A stretch of 64,000 nucleotides of DNA. It comes from Spirochaetota bacterium. GTDB taxonomy: Bacteria; Spirochaetota; Spirochaetia; Treponematales; Treponemataceae. Position numbers and translations under genes: made by a program. The notes beneath the pieces were generated by a model. It had not been told where the DNA came from and searched no databases. It worked only from the letters and a program-made list of their open reading frames with translations. The DNA lies in contig JAEWSQ010000005.1 in NCBI GenBank assembly GCA_023398165.1, positions 124,001-188,000 on the forward strand, in the 5' to 3' direction. Position 1 is the first letter of the stretch. Every line of letters begins with the position of its first letter. Positions 9,393 through 19,399 of this stretch are shown piece by piece.

Positions 9393-9881
9393 TCACGCTA
9401 ATTTATATAGTTGTTCTATCATTTTTTCCCGCACCAGAAGCACGGAACAGTTTGCATGCAGCAGAATCTCCCCGTAGGAAGTTGCTATTACATCTTTCTG
9501 ATAGGGGTCGTTATTTTCAGAGCCGCCAAGCAGTATTATATTGGACTTCATTTCATTGGCAGCAGTAATAACTTCCGACCAAATGGCGCCTCTGCGGAGC
9601 TCTATTGTTATAGGAACGCCCTTTGCCTTTCCCAAACCTTCAATATACTGAAGGTATCTCATTCCGTCTGCTTCAAGACTCTGTTCATATTCATTGCTTT
9701 CTTCTGTAACAAATATTTTTTGAAGCGTCAGCTGTTTTATTGTCGCAGTATCCACCACATAGACAGCCTTAAGAGTGCAGCGGTAGAGCTTGGCCATAAG
9801 TATACCATACTGTGCTGCATGGATCGAGGCATCTGAACCATTAATAACTATTAAAACATTTTCAAAAATCTGTTTAATCAT
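9393..9881 (-). CDS. Universal stress protein (UspA family)
   Basis: 162 residues, single Usp domain. VLIVINGSDASIHAAQYGILMA at the N-terminus and NIILLGGSENN with SYGEILLHANCSVLLVR at the C-terminus match the family. The ATP-binding G-x2-G-x9-G-S/T signature is degenerate (GGSENNDPYQKDVIATSYGE), so nucleotide binding is uncertain. The gene lies 37 nt after atpD, linking it to the A/V-ATPase transcript. Its ribosome-binding site is poorly placed: a GGAGG lies about 20 nt before the ATG. Confidence 0.75.
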   Translation of the reverse strand: MIKQIFENVLIVINGSDASIHAAQYGILMAKLYRCTLKAVYVVDTATIKQLTLQKIFVTEESNEYEQSLEADGMRYLQYIEGLGKAKGVPITIELRRGAIWSEVITAANEMKSNIILLGGSENNDPYQKDVIATSYGEILLHANCSVLLVREKMIEQLYKLA

Positions 9882-9918
9882 TACGCAAAGGCCTTATGCC
9901 CCTCCTGTCAGGTTTCCA

Positions 9919-10545
9919 TTACTGCTTCTGTGTCTGCCGGGCTTTTAAAGCCTTGAGCACGAAGATATTCTCGCGTTCCCGTTCCTCTAGAACACTTTCT
10001 ATGTATGACTTTGTTTCTGTTGTCTGCGGAATTACCATTTTTTCAAGAGCATTAACACGGCGCTGCGTTTTTTTCACCTCTGTCGCAAGCCGCCATGCAA
10101 TGGTCCGTATTGAAGCCATTTCTGTCAAAAGCTGGAGCAGTTCAAAAAATTCCACCATAACCTTGTCTGAATCTGCGAAAGAATCCATGAAAGAATAGAA
10201 AAGTTCGCGTTTCGGCAGATTAACCGATATTGATGAAAAGCTCATTCCCCCCGCATTGACAGGTTTTTCTGTTATGGCAAAATTATAGCTTACCGCATTG
10301 GATAAACGTTCAACATTGTCGCCGCCGACTGCTAAAAGCATGCTTTTTAAAGCCGGGTACGCCGTTTTAATACGTTCATCAATTTTCTTTTCCAGCAGTT
10401 TTACCTGCTCAACCATGCGCATGAGCTCCATAACAAGAATTTCGCGCTTTTGCTCCAGAAGCTCGTATCCGTCTTTAGAAACTGCAAGTTGTTCCTTAAC
10501 GATGAGCAGATTTGATTTTGTAGGCGCAATATTCAGTTTCGCCAT
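9919..10545 (-). CDS. atpD: A/V-type ATPase subunit D (central stalk)
   Basis: 208 residues. The N-terminus (KLNIAPTKSNLLIVKEQLAV) and long helical coiled coil (RVNALEKMVIPQTTETKSYI near the C-terminus) are typical of V-ATPase subunit D, the rotor shaft that turns inside the A3B3 head. It is the last ATPase gene of the operon. It is separated from atpB by 77 nt that contain a hairpin and a TATAAT hexamer, so it could also have its own weak promoter. Confidence 0.95.
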   Translation of the reverse strand: MAKLNIAPTKSNLLIVKEQLAVSKDGYELLEQKREILVMELMRMVEQVKLLEKKIDERIKTAYPALKSMLLAVGGDNVERLSNAVSYNFAITEKPVNAGGMSFSSISVNLPKRELFYSFMDSFADSDKVMVEFFELLQLLTEMASIRTIAWRLATEVKKTQRRVNALEKMVIPQTTETKSYIESVLEERERENIFVLKALKARQTQKQ

Positions 10546-10559
10546 TAAAACGTCTCCCT

Positions 10560-10606
10560 ATTATATCATAGAAAATACCGGTATGAAAATTCTTTTTTTT
10601 TCATAC
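10560..10606 (-). other. Intergenic hairpin and possible promoter between atpB and atpD
   Basis: A perfect 9-bp inverted repeat (GTATGAAAA at 10581-10589, TTTTCATAC at 10598-10606; 8-nt loop) is followed on the minus strand by TATAAT at 10565-10560. A poor -35 (TTTCAT) lies 17 nt upstream of it. It could be an mRNA stability element, a processing site or a weak internal promoter that sets D-subunit dosage. Confidence 0.4.
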
Positions 10607-10622
10607 TTTTTATACACTGACA

Positions 10623-12014
10623 TTACTGTCCTGTTTTTTCACCTGACGGCAGGTATTTTTCTATAAGAGCCGGTTTAATTCTATATAGCTCGCTTCTGGG
10701 AAGATATGTCAGTATTTTCCACCCTAGATCGAGAGTCTGTTCAATCGTCCTGTTTTCGAACTCGCCCTGCGTTAAGAATTCCGACTCAAGTTTTTCACCG
10801 AATTTCAAGTACTGTTTGTCAAGGGGCGCCAGTTCCTCTTCGCCTATAATAGCTGCAAGATTTCTGATGCTTTTTACTTTGGAATATGCCGCAAAAAGCT
10901 GACTGGAAATATCTTTATGATCTTCCCTCGTCATCCCCGCTCCGATTCCGTCCTTCATCAGCCGTGAAAGGCTGGGAAGCCCGGCAACCGGCGGATACAG
11001 GCCTTTTTGAGACAATTCTCTGTCGAGTACGATCTGCCCCTCGGTAATATAGCCCGTAAGGTCGGGTATGGGATGGGAAATATCATCATTGGGCATGGTC
11101 AGGATCGGAATCTGGGTTATCGAACCCTTTGATCCCTTAATTTTTCCCGCGCGTTCATAAAGCTCAGCAAGATCCGAATACAAATAGCCGGGGTAGCCCT
11201 TCCGTCCCGGAACCTCTGCGCGTGTGGTCGATATTTCACGCAGAGCCTCACAGTAGTTGGTCATATCAGTCAGCACGACGAGAACATGCATTCCCTTTTC
11301 ATAGGCAAGGTATTCGGCCGCAGTTAAGGCACAGCGCGGAGTAATAATGCGTTCAATAGACGGAGCATCTGCAAGAGACTGGAACATGACTACCTTGGAT
11401 AAAACTCCCGACTGTTCAAAGGTATGAATGAAAAATTGAGCCACGTCGTATTTAATACCCATGCCGGCAAATACCATAACAAAGTCCTCATCGGCGCTTC
11501 GGATGCGGGCCTGTCTAATAATCTGGGCTGCAAGACGGTTGTGGGGAAGACCGTTGCCGGAGAAAATGGGGAGTTTCTGCCCTCGAATAAGCGTATTTAA
11601 TCCGTCTATCGAGCTGATTCCCGTTTGTATAAAATCTTTCGGGTATTCCCGTGCATAGGGATTTATGGGATAGCCGTTCACATTGACTTTCTTTGAGGAA
11701 ATAATTTCATCATAACCGTCAATAGGCTTTCCGAGTCCGTTAAAAACACGGCCCATGAGCCCTTCCCCGACGCGGAGTTCCATAGGTGTTTCAAGAAATT
11801 CAACCGTAGTTTCATCAAGATCCAAACCGTTTGTCGATCCGAAAATTTGAACAACGGCATACTCCTGTGAAATATCTATTACACGGCCTGTCCGTTTTTC
11901 ACCCTGACGGTCTCTAACGTACACAATTTCCGAGAAAAATACATTTTCTGTTTTCCGTACAACAACGATGGGGCCGTCAACAGACTGAATACCTCTATAT
12001 TCAATACCTTTCAT
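10623..12014 (-). CDS. atpB: A/V-type ATPase subunit B (non-catalytic head)
   Basis: 463 residues, normal length. N-terminal beta-barrel, then the nucleotide-binding-like domain in which the Walker A loop is lost ([15 protein letters not shown]), as expected of B subunits. [16 protein letters not shown] and the arginine-finger region [17 protein letters not shown] are conserved. With A it forms the hexameric head. It starts immediately after atpA, with no gap between the atpA stop and the atpB ATG. Confidence 0.97.
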   Translation of the reverse strand: MKGIEYRGIQSVDGPIVVVRKTENVFFSEIVYVRDRQGEKRTGRVIDISQEYAVVQIFGSTNGLDLDETTVEFLETPMELRVGEGLMGRVFNGLGKPIDGYDEIISSKKVNVNGYPINPYAREYPKDFIQTGISSIDGLNTLIRGQKLPIFSGNGLPHNRLAAQIIRQARIRSADEDFVMVFAGMGIKYDVAQFFIHTFEQSGVLSKVVMFQSLADAPSIERIITPRCALTAAEYLAYEKGMHVLVVLTDMTNYCEALREISTTRAEVPGRKGYPGYLYSDLAELYERAGKIKGSKGSITQIPILTMPNDDISHPIPDLTGYITEGQIVLDRELSQKGLYPPVAGLPSLSRLMKDGIGAGMTREDHKDISSQLFAAYSKVKSIRNLAAIIGEEELAPLDKQYLKFGEKLESEFLTQGEFENRTIEQTLDLGWKILTYLPRSELYRIKPALIEKYLPSGEKTGQ

Positions 12015-13796
12015 TTATATCACCGCCTTACGGTAGATGCGTTCAATAGAGCTGAATTGTTCCTCCATTCTCATTTCAATGGGCTTAATCAGTTCAAGCT
12101 TATCGTTAGGAATACTTGTTTTTATGCGTACAATTTCTTCGCGGACAGGAAGCGCTGTAATTTTTAAAAGAGGTGCTCCCTGTTTAATAACAGAGTAGGA
12201 TCTGGAATAAAACGTCATCATGAGTTCCAGAATCTGAATCTGCTTTTCAGGAACTGCAAATACATCAACATCGTCAAAGGCATTCTGCTGTAAAAAGCCG
12301 TTTTTAATCATCTCTGATACAACAAGAATAAGACGCTCAGAATCAGGAAGAGCATCGGGTCCAATGAGCCTGACTATCTGCTGAAGCCGCTGTTCCCGTT
12401 TTAAAAGATCTAGCGCCTTTGTCCGTATTTCTGCCCAGCGGGGATCAAGGTGATCCCACCAGTCCCTGACTTCTTCGGCATATTCAGAGTAGGATTCTAT
12501 CCAGCCGATTGCAGGATAATGACGGGCATTTGCCAGTTCGCGGTCAAGAGCCCAGAAACAACGGATAAAACGCTTTGTGTGCTGGGTGACCGGTTCTGAA
12601 AAGTCTCCTCCGGGGGGTGAAACCGCTCCGATTACAGAAACTGATCCTTCATCACCGCACAGTGCATTAACGCGCCCTGCCCTTTCATAAAATTCTGCAA
12701 GCCGCGTCGGAAGATAAGCCGGGAAGCCTTCTTCAGCAGGCATTTCTTCCATGCGCCCTGAAAGTTCGCGTAAAGCTTCTGCCCAGCGGCTTGTCGAATC
12801 TGCCATAATTGCGACCGCCATACCCATATCGCGGTAATATTCAGCAAGGGTTATTCCTGAATACAGCGATACTTCGCGTGCTGCTACAGGCATATTTGAA
12901 GTATTTGCAATAAGAATGGTGCGTTCCATGAGAGAGCGCCCCGTTCTTGGATCGATGAGAGAGGGGAATTCGGAGAGAACATCAGTCATCTCATTACCCC
13001 TCTCACCGCAGCCTATGTACACAATAATGTCGGCATCGCACCATTTTGCAATTGCATGCTGAGTCATTGTCTTCCCGGTGCCGAATCCGCCTGGAATAGC
13101 AGCAGTCCCGCCCTTTGAAAGCGGAAAAAAGACATCAATAATTCTTAATCCGGTGATCAGAGGCTCGCTTACCATCAGTTTTTGAGCAAACGGCCGCGGT
13201 TTTCGTACCGGCCAGTAGTGCGATAAATAAATTTTTTCACCGAGTTCTGTTTCACCGATCTCGTCTTCAATAGTATATTCACCCTCGCTGGCAAGCTTGA
13301 CGAGAGTTCTTCCCTTTATATACGGGGGTATCATTACTTTATGATGTACCGATTCAGTCTCCTGAACCGACCCGATAATCATTCCGGGTTTAATAGGAGT
13401 GCATACCGGAGCGCCGGATGGTACCTGCTGTACAGGCGTAAAAAACCATTTTTTCTGAGAATCAAGCGGTTCGAGCCTTTGCCCCGGAAGAAGAAAAGCT
13501 CCGCTTTTTTCAAACATCTGTTTCAAAGGTCTCTGTATTCCGTCATAGATAGTGCCTACAAGACCCGGGCCGAGCCTGACAGAAAGAGGACGCTGATGAC
13601 AAAAAACTTTCTCACCGACTTTCATACCGGTGTCGTCCTCGTAGACCTGTATTGTGGTTAATCCCTGTTTCTGTCTGATAATTTCACCGATGAGCTTCGC
13701 ATCACCGGCATCAACAACATCGTACAATCCGCATGCATCAAGGCCTTCAGCGTAAATAATTGGACCGGAAACACGTGTAATTCTGCCTTCAATCAT
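12015..13796 (-). CDS. atpA: A/V-type ATPase subunit A (catalytic)
   Basis: 593 residues. It carries the Walker A motif GGFGTGKT, the non-homologous insertion before it (about 110-190), the catalytic Glu region [15 protein letters not shown] and [22 protein letters not shown]. It hydrolyses or makes ATP at the A/B interface, coupled to ion flow through I and K. The usual second residues of the loop are GAFGCGKT; here Gly and Thr replace Ala and Cys, as in several A-type enzymes. It overlaps atpE by 4 nt (ATGA). Confidence 0.97.
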   Translation of the reverse strand: MIEGRITRVSGPIIYAEGLDACGLYDVVDAGDAKLIGEIIRQKQGLTTIQVYEDDTGMKVGEKVFCHQRPLSVRLGPGLVGTIYDGIQRPLKQMFEKSGAFLLPGQRLEPLDSQKKWFFTPVQQVPSGAPVCTPIKPGMIIGSVQETESVHHKVMIPPYIKGRTLVKLASEGEYTIEDEIGETELGEKIYLSHYWPVRKPRPFAQKLMVSEPLITGLRIIDVFFPLSKGGTAAIPGGFGTGKTMTQHAIAKWCDADIIVYIGCGERGNEMTDVLSEFPSLIDPRTGRSLMERTILIANTSNMPVAAREVSLYSGITLAEYYRDMGMAVAIMADSTSRWAEALRELSGRMEEMPAEEGFPAYLPTRLAEFYERAGRVNALCGDEGSVSVIGAVSPPGGDFSEPVTQHTKRFIRCFWALDRELANARHYPAIGWIESYSEYAEEVRDWWDHLDPRWAEIRTKALDLLKREQRLQQIVRLIGPDALPDSERLILVVSEMIKNGFLQQNAFDDVDVFAVPEKQIQILELMMTFYSRSYSVIKQGAPLLKITALPVREEIVRIKTSIPNDKLELIKPIEMRMEEQFSSIERIYRKAVI

Positions 13797-14431
13797 TGCG
13801 GGATCCTCCCTCCGAACAGGGTTACGGTTAATTCATATGAACGTCTGTCGATCAAATCCTGTACTAATTCACTGAGCAAAACTCTGCACCGTACGGACCT
13901 GTCGGTTGTTTCAATAATAAAACCTTCCATTTCTTTAATAAAATCGGAAGAACCGCAGATTTCGGATACTTCAAAGGCGCTGCACGATTCGAGCGCCCCG
14001 CTTCCGAATGTTTTTGTAATCAAAGTCCTCACTTTAGCGGTATCAAAAGCATAGACCCTTACATTGAGTTTTTTTCCTTCAAGAGCTGAACGGTAATGCT
14101 CCAGCAGTTTCTCGAGCAGAACAAGCTTTTTTTCAACAGAAAGACCGGATAAATAAGCATCCACGGCTTCTCTTACAGCCTTTGCCTGAAAAGAAACTAA
14201 AAACCTTTCTTTCTCAAGGGGCGCCGATGCTTCGCAGTCTTTCTCAAAATGCCTGATTTTTTCTTCGTAAGCTTTTTCTTTTTCTCTTTTAACAGATTCA
14301 AGGCGATCATCAACAGAGTTTAGAATTTTCTGAACTTCTTCCTGTGCAGAACTTAAAATACGTTCCGCTTTTTTTCGGGCATCTTCCTGTATCTCTTTAT
14401 CCAGAATATCAGTTGACCGTAGTTCTTCCAT
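13793..14431 (-). CDS. atpE: A/V-type ATPase subunit E (peripheral stalk)
   Basis: 212 residues. A long N-terminal coiled coil (about 10-95, Lys/Glu-rich) is followed by a globular alpha/beta domain, the standard E-subunit layout. It pairs with subunit H/G to form the stator. Position between F and A matches archaeal-type operons. Sequence identity to E subunits is low, as is common, so this call rests partly on context. Confidence 0.85.
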   Translation of the reverse strand: MEELRSTDILDKEIQEDARKKAERILSSAQEEVQKILNSVDDRLESVKREKEKAYEEKIRHFEKDCEASAPLEKERFLVSFQAKAVREAVDAYLSGLSVEKKLVLLEKLLEHYRSALEGKKLNVRVYAFDTAKVRTLITKTFGSGALESCSAFEVSEICGSSDFIKEMEGFIIETTDRSVRCRVLLSELVQDLIDRRSYELTVTLFGGRIPQ

Positions 14432-14442
14432 AGAGCTCCATC

Positions 14443-14781
14443 CTATAAATGAATACCGACAGCTTCACGGATAGCATCGGTAAGCGTTTTTTTACCGCTT
14501 ATATGCCCCTGAAGACCCGGTATTTCCACTATGAGCGGATAATCACCGTTCATCTGCCATTCGCGAACCTCTTCCTCAATCAGTGAGCCGGCTTCCTCAG
14601 TAAGAATGAGCACTTTCGGTCTCTCGCTGATTGCAGGAGTATGCACAGACATAGCTCCGCTGCCGGTCACACGTCTGAATGCATCAAGCACCTCTGTGCG
14701 GTTGACTGCGGTAACTCCTGTAATGCCGACGAGACTGAATGCCAGTACTAATTCCCGTTCGCCAATGACGAAATATTTCAC
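14443..14781 (-). CDS. atpF: A/V-type ATPase subunit F
   Basis: 112 residues with the F-subunit pattern: MKYFVIGERELVLAFSLVGI at the N-terminus (V-x-G-x-x-x-x-x-x-F-x-L-x-G) and VLILTEEAGSLIEEEV in the middle. It binds the central stalk and modulates rotation. Its neighbours K and E are 11 nt away on either side. Confidence 0.92.
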   Translation of the reverse strand: MKYFVIGERELVLAFSLVGITGVTAVNRTEVLDAFRRVTGSGAMSVHTPAISERPKVLILTEEAGSLIEEEVREWQMNGDYPLIVEIPGLQGHISGKKTLTDAIREAVGIHL

Positions 14782-14792
14782 GTTTTACCGTC

Positions 14793-15098
14793 TTATAAGA
14801 TAAGAATAAGAAGAGCTACGAGAAATCCCCAAAGACAAATACCTTCTGCAAGACCAACAAAGGGAAGCGCCTTTCCTGAAAGTTCGGCATTCTCACTCAT
14901 TGCACCCATTGCAGCCGCTCCGATTTTTCCAACGGCCATACCGCCTGCGATGCATGCAAGCCCTACAGCCAACCCTGCCGCAATGTACTTAATTGTGGAT
15001 CCGTCTACCGCCGCCTGACCTGCTGCTTCTGAAGCGAACAGACAACCTGCTGATACGATGATCATAACGACAGCTGCAACAAACAATTTCTTATTCAT
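14793..15098 (-). CDS. atpK: A/V-type ATPase proteolipid subunit K (c ring)
   Basis: 101 residues: an N-terminal signal-like hydrophobic segment (1-23), then one two-helix hairpin (about 36-60 and 77-101). The ion-carrying glutamate is in GLAEGICLWG. A single-hairpin proteolipid differs from the double-hairpin NtpK of Enterococcus. The residue after the Glu is Gly rather than the Ser/Thr seen in many Na+-binding rings, and the first helix has no obvious Gln ligand. Proton coupling is therefore more likely than Na+ coupling, as an inference. Confidence 0.93.
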   Translation of the reverse strand: MNKKLFVAAVVMIIVSAGCLFASEAAGQAAVDGSTIKYIAAGLAVGLACIAGGMAVGKIGAAAMGAMSENAELSGKALPFVGLAEGICLWGFLVALLILIL

Positions 15099-15118
15099 AC
15101 AATTACTCCTGTTTACGG

Positions 15119-17116
15119 CTATTTACCGTTTGTATATGTAAACTTGAATGGTAAAAATTCTTTACCGGTGTCAGTGAAAAATTTCGAGAAAAACTCATAA
15201 TACTGAAGCCTGATTACCTGAATAGCAACAATCATGCCTTCGAGAACTACTACTACCGCATTTCCAATAATTGCTATTGCAATACCGCCTGCAATACCGC
15301 CGATAGAGCCCCCTGAATGCATTAATTCTGTCATCGAAAAAATTATGTAGCCGAGTACTGCGTGAGCGAGGGCAAAGGCTCCGACACGCAGGAAGCTGAC
15401 TGAATTTGATAAGTAACTGGACACAATTTCAAGAATTTCAACTAAGCCTTCAATTACAGCAGTTCCCGCGCCGTTGGGAAAAACGGGACGTTTACCGCTT
15501 ACGAGTTTTTCAAGCGGATGAGCAAAGAAAACGCCGAACAGCGAAAGACCGATTATTACCCAGTCATACATATGAATCGAAGACTTAAAAGCGAAAATTC
15601 TTACTGCGAGAAAAACCACATACCAGAAAAATAAGGCTCCGGCGATTCCTGTTTTACCGAACAAAGCCTTTCCAAAACGTTTCAATATGAAGTTATTGGC
15701 AATATTAATCACAAGGCCGAGGGAATTAATAATAAAACCGATACCGAGCGTAAAAAGGAAAAAATAAAACAATTTATCTATTGAATCCGCAGACGGCATG
15801 AGTTCCAGGACCCTGTCGCGGCTCTCGCCGAATAAACCGGTGACAAACCGGCCGAAGGGAGCAAGCAGTTGTTCATTTGCAAAGAACTCTCCGGTAAGCA
15901 GCCCCATAATAATGCTGCTGCATCCGATCGCCACAAAAACCGGACCGAATTTCGGTGAAACCGGAAATTTTTTAATTATTCCAAGATTCATTAAAACACC
16001 GATGAGAAGGAAAATGAGTCCCTGCCCCGCATCTCCGAACATTATGCCGAACAAAAGAGTAAAGAAAAAAGCCACAACAGGCGTGGGATCAATAGTACCG
16101 TAAAGAGGAGAACCGTAACTGAAAACCATCCTTTCAAAACTGCCTATAAACTTTCCGTGTTTAAGCTTCACAGGAACCTTCTCCTGTCCGTCCCTGACGG
16201 AAGGCACTTCATCGGGATTATACTGACGTATAGCAATTCTCCCTTCTGTTAAGTCATCAAGTTCGCTCATTATAGTGCGCGACAAGGATAACGGGATCCA
16301 GCCTGTAATACGGTAAACAAACTGGGTAGACTCCAGTTTATTTTGAAGATTGCTTACCTGCATGCCGATTGAAAATGATGACAGAAGATCCAGAATCTGC
16401 TTTTCATGCGCCTGTGCAAAGCTTTTCCGCTCCTCAAGCACTTCATCAGCGTCTTTTTGGGCAATAAGGGTTTTTTCCTTCATGCCCGCAAGAACGTCAT
16501 CCGGAATTCCTTTAAACGTTTCCGGTATTTCCAGAGGAATAAAGCCGAAACGCTTTAATTCCGCATCAAGGGCAAAACGCCCTTTTTTTGAAGCGGCAGC
16601 CAGAATACGGGTCTTATCTTCGCCGAGGGGAATAATAACCCCCCTGTCGCCGAGGGTGAAGGCAAGATTATCAATAACAGCAGGATCTATTTTACCAATC
16701 CGCAGTGCAAGAAAAGACAGATGGTCAATCTCACTATAGGGAAGCTTAAGATTAGAAAAAGCAAGCGCTTCCTGATACGTTTCATCCACGCGTTTTTTTG
16801 CATCGAGGGCAGTCATCTCTTTTTCACGGAGAAGATCCACCATAGAAATGAGTTTTTCAGCATTGCTGTAATCACCTTCATCCGGAAGCGATGCATCTTC
16901 AGGATACGAACTTAAATCTGTTATTCCTAAATATGAACGGATCTGCTGCAGAGCGTCAAAAGTTTCGCGCTCGGGAGTATTGACCGAGGAAGTATCTTCA
17001 TTTAAGTGTGATTGAAACTGGAAATTCTCTTTTTTACCAAGGTATTCCAATACCCGGCTAATATCTTCTTTGAGAATCATTAATTCGACAAGGCGCATTG
17101 TTGTTGTCCGTGCCAT
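15119..17116 (-). CDS. atpI: A/V-type ATPase subunit I (a subunit)
   Basis: 665 residues. The N-terminal half (1-330) is a soluble coiled-coil arm. The C-terminal half has about seven to eight membrane helices starting at VVAFFFTLLFGIMFGDAGQG, a family hallmark. SFLRVGAFALAHAVLG carries the essential Arg of the ion half-channel. Start MARTTTMRLVELMILKEDI is typical for the family. Confidence 0.96.
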   Translation of the reverse strand: MARTTTMRLVELMILKEDISRVLEYLGKKENFQFQSHLNEDTSSVNTPERETFDALQQIRSYLGITDLSSYPEDASLPDEGDYSNAEKLISMVDLLREKEMTALDAKKRVDETYQEALAFSNLKLPYSEIDHLSFLALRIGKIDPAVIDNLAFTLGDRGVIIPLGEDKTRILAAASKKGRFALDAELKRFGFIPLEIPETFKGIPDDVLAGMKEKTLIAQKDADEVLEERKSFAQAHEKQILDLLSSFSIGMQVSNLQNKLESTQFVYRITGWIPLSLSRTIMSELDDLTEGRIAIRQYNPDEVPSVRDGQEKVPVKLKHGKFIGSFERMVFSYGSPLYGTIDPTPVVAFFFTLLFGIMFGDAGQGLIFLLIGVLMNLGIIKKFPVSPKFGPVFVAIGCSSIIMGLLTGEFFANEQLLAPFGRFVTGLFGESRDRVLELMPSADSIDKLFYFFLFTLGIGFIINSLGLVINIANNFILKRFGKALFGKTGIAGALFFWYVVFLAVRIFAFKSSIHMYDWVIIGLSLFGVFFAHPLEKLVSGKRPVFPNGAGTAVIEGLVEILEIVSSYLSNSVSFLRVGAFALAHAVLGYIIFSMTELMHSGGSIGGIAGGIAIAIIGNAVVVVLEGMIVAIQVIRLQYYEFFSKFFTDTGKEFLPFKFTYTNGK

Positions 17117-17134
17117 AATTCCTCCGCATCACCT

Positions 17135-18145
17135 TTAATAAATTCCTGCAAATTCCTTAACTTCACTCTCGCTGATATTCAGACGCAGGGCTTCTGCTGC
17201 TGTACGTATATTGGCAACTTCATTTTGCTTAATCTTAAACCATGCTGTTAAAACCATCGCAGTAAAAGGATACTTATGAAAATCCTTCAATGCACGTTCG
17301 GCCAATTCGCTGTTCGCAGACTGCTGCACCCACCTGGGATCGACTTTCCAGATACTGTCTGGTTCATGAGTATTTAAAAGATGCTTATATTCCCAGTTTT
17401 GCCAGTCATCATACACATCTACAGCTTTATCAAGCAGTTTCACGGCAGGACCTGCCAGAACATCAGTTTTATCCGGGGTCTCAGACAATGATGCAAGGCT
17501 TGCTGTAATGCTCTCGTTATCCATGTCATAGTACACCTTGAGACGTAAAGCCCATATTATATTCTGATAAATAATATCAGTTTTTATCAGCTTTTCCACA
17601 GGAGCGCGTTCACCCGGGGGAAGTTTTTTAACAGAAGCCCACAGATGCCTGATATATTGAACATCCAGAACATGGTCGCAGTTCTTCTGCTCGGAAACTT
17701 CAGGAACTGTATTATACCAGCTTAGAGATGAACCGTGTGTAATTTTTGCAATATCCGGCCATGCCTTATAATTCAATTCGCTGAACTGACCAATATCTAC
17801 AATATTTGGAATTTCCTTATCATTTTTGTATAAAGCGGTAGACAGAAGTTTAAGATTGGTAAAATCGTATAACCGCAGCAGGGCAATAAGCACACTGTCG
17901 GGTTTTGAATACCAGGATAAAAGACGTGAAAAATCCTCAACAAACAGGCGCTCTGCCTTTTCTTCTATACGGCGGGCAAGCATAAATTCAGGAATCAAAG
18001 GAACTTCCTCGTCAAAAAGCATGGCCCATAAATCAGAAAGCTTGCGGACTTCAAATAGTTTCACAGCGCGTTTTCCAATATATGATTTAGCAAGCATACC
18101 GCTCGCCTTTGCATACACAAAGGCGGACGCTCCTGATTTATCCAT
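17135..18145 (-). CDS. atpC: A/V-type ATPase subunit C/d
   Basis: 336 residues, all helical, with YAKASGMLAKSYIGKR at the N-terminus and repeated three-helix units as in the C/d socket that joins the central stalk to the K ring. The C-terminal FTAMVLTAWFKIKQNEVANIRTAAEALR is the most recognisable segment (Y/W-F-x-x-K-x-x-E-x-x-N-I-R). It lies 16 nt after atpH and 18 nt before atpI. Confidence 0.93.
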   Translation of the reverse strand: MDKSGASAFVYAKASGMLAKSYIGKRAVKLFEVRKLSDLWAMLFDEEVPLIPEFMLARRIEEKAERLFVEDFSRLLSWYSKPDSVLIALLRLYDFTNLKLLSTALYKNDKEIPNIVDIGQFSELNYKAWPDIAKITHGSSLSWYNTVPEVSEQKNCDHVLDVQYIRHLWASVKKLPPGERAPVEKLIKTDIIYQNIIWALRLKVYYDMDNESITASLASLSETPDKTDVLAGPAVKLLDKAVDVYDDWQNWEYKHLLNTHEPDSIWKVDPRWVQQSANSELAERALKDFHKYPFTAMVLTAWFKIKQNEVANIRTAAEALRLNISESEVKEFAGIY

Positions 18146-18161
18146 GTAGATATCCTTTCAA

Positions 18162-18467
18162 TCAGGCATTAAACAGCACAGATTCAAGCATTTCTTCAAA
18201 GGCAGGAATGTCTTTGGGTGTTTTCGTAATATATACTGAAAATTCTTCAAATTTTTTTTCATACCCCTTTTTAACTGCTTCGATTTGTTCCCCGGTTTGT
18301 TTTTCAAGGGATGATACGAGCGTATCGTATAAATCTTTATACCGGGAATCAGATTTTGCACGGGCTTCGGCAATCCGCTGGTCGGCTTCCACCTGCGCAT
18401 CGAGTACCATCGAGGAAGCCTGATGCTCAACTTCGATCAAATGACCGATTATATCAGATTCAACCAC
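18162..18467 (-). CDS. atpH: A/V-type ATPase subunit H/G-like (peripheral stalk)
   Basis: 101 residues, almost entirely one charged helix (AQVEADQRIAEARAKSDSRYKD), with a short C-terminal tail. It fits the small H/G subunit that zips with E. The start is the GTG at 18467 with GGAGG 6 nt upstream; an ATG three nt earlier is out of frame. It is the first ATPase gene in the operon. Such coiled coils have little sequence identity, so position is a main argument. Confidence 0.85.
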   Translation of the reverse strand: MVESDIIGHLIEVEHQASSMVLDAQVEADQRIAEARAKSDSRYKDLYDTLVSSLEKQTGEQIEAVKKGYEKKFEEFSVYITKTPKDIPAFEEMLESVLFNA

Positions 18468-18492
18468 ATTGCACCTCCGTCATACAGAGAAC

Positions 18493-18966
18493 TTATTTAC
18501 CGGAAGAGTGCGCTACCTCATATTTACACAAGGTATCGTACACTCCCTGCGGTGTTTGTTGTGCAAGAAGGCTCTCGAAAAATGAAGGGTCTTCAAGTAC
18601 TAAAGCAAGTCGTTTTAAAGCCTGTAAATGGCATTCACTTTCATCCGGGGAGGAGACAAGCAAAAATATTAAATGCACCGGGGCTTTGTCCAAAGAGTCG
18701 TAGGAAATTCCGCTGCGGGAAATTCCGATAACCCCTTTCACCCCGGAAACAGCATCAGTTTTTCCATGAGGAATTGCAATTCCATGCATTATTCCGGTAC
18801 TCATGAGCGACTCACGCGAGCGTATTGCTCCGAGAACCTTACGGCGATCCATTCCATTTTGTACAGCAACCAGCTCTTCCACGAGCTCTTCAAATACTTC
18901 GTCTTTGCTTTCGCTTTCAAGATTTATCTTGATTGCTCTGGGATTAAACACATCGCCGAGAATCAT
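18493..18966 (-). CDS. ptsN: PTS IIA (PtsN/fructose-type) regulatory protein
   Basis: 157 residues, one EIIA-Fru/Ntr domain. The phosphorylatable His67 sits in MHGIAIPHGKTDAV and the second conserved region is HLIFLLVSSPDESECHLQAL. Spirochaetes often carry PtsN with a reduced phosphotransferase chain and no sugar permease, where it is thought to regulate rather than transport. Here it lies between secG and the A/V-ATPase genes with gaps of 15 and 25 nt. That suggests a link between phosphorelay state and ATPase expression, which is inference. Confidence 0.9.
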   Translation of the reverse strand: MILGDVFNPRAIKINLESESKDEVFEELVEELVAVQNGMDRRKVLGAIRSRESLMSTGIMHGIAIPHGKTDAVSGVKGVIGISRSGISYDSLDKAPVHLIFLLVSSPDESECHLQALKRLALVLEDPSFFESLLAQQTPQGVYDTLCKYEVAHSSGK

Positions 18967-18981
18967 GTATCAGCCTCTTTG

Positions 18982-19350
18982 TTATTCCTTTACTTCATCT
19001 GCGGACTGCATTACTGCAGGGGCAGAAGCATCAGATGCAGCTTCATCAATCCAGTATTCGCCTGTACCGTCAGAATTCTGTACCTGTTGTACTGCCGCAT
19101 CGAGATTGGAAATTGACGGAGCTTTATTAATTAAAGCTAATCCAAAAGAAGCGAGAAAAAACAAAGCTACGAGAATATAGGTCGTGCGTGTTAATACATT
19201 TCCTGAACGGGATCCGAAAGCCGCATTTCCGGCTCCGCCGAGCAGTCCGCCTAACCCGCCGCCTTCGTCATTTTGAAGAAGAACGATAGCGATAAGAAGA
19301 ATACAAATAATAACAAAAGCAACCAGCAGAATTATACCAATAACACCCAT
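18982..19350 (-). CDS. secG: Protein translocase subunit SecG
   Basis: 122 residues from the ATG at 19350, which has GGAG about 9 nt upstream. An in-frame TTG six codons earlier contains the ribosome-binding site and is rejected. Two membrane helices (about 1-24 and 55-75) flank the conserved cytoplasmic loop LLQNDEGGGLGGLLGGAGNAAFGSR. The acidic Ser/Ala/Asp-rich tail of about 45 residues is longer than in E. coli SecG. It heads the transcript that continues through ptsN and the ATPase. Confidence 0.93.
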   Translation of the reverse strand: MGVIGIILLVAFVIICILLIAIVLLQNDEGGGLGGLLGGAGNAAFGSRSGNVLTRTTYILVALFFLASFGLALINKAPSISNLDAAVQQVQNSDGTGEYWIDEAASDASAPAVMQSADEVKE

Positions 19351-19399
19351 TTTATTTTCTCCAAACAAAAAAAATCAATAAAAAAATAGTAACAGTACG

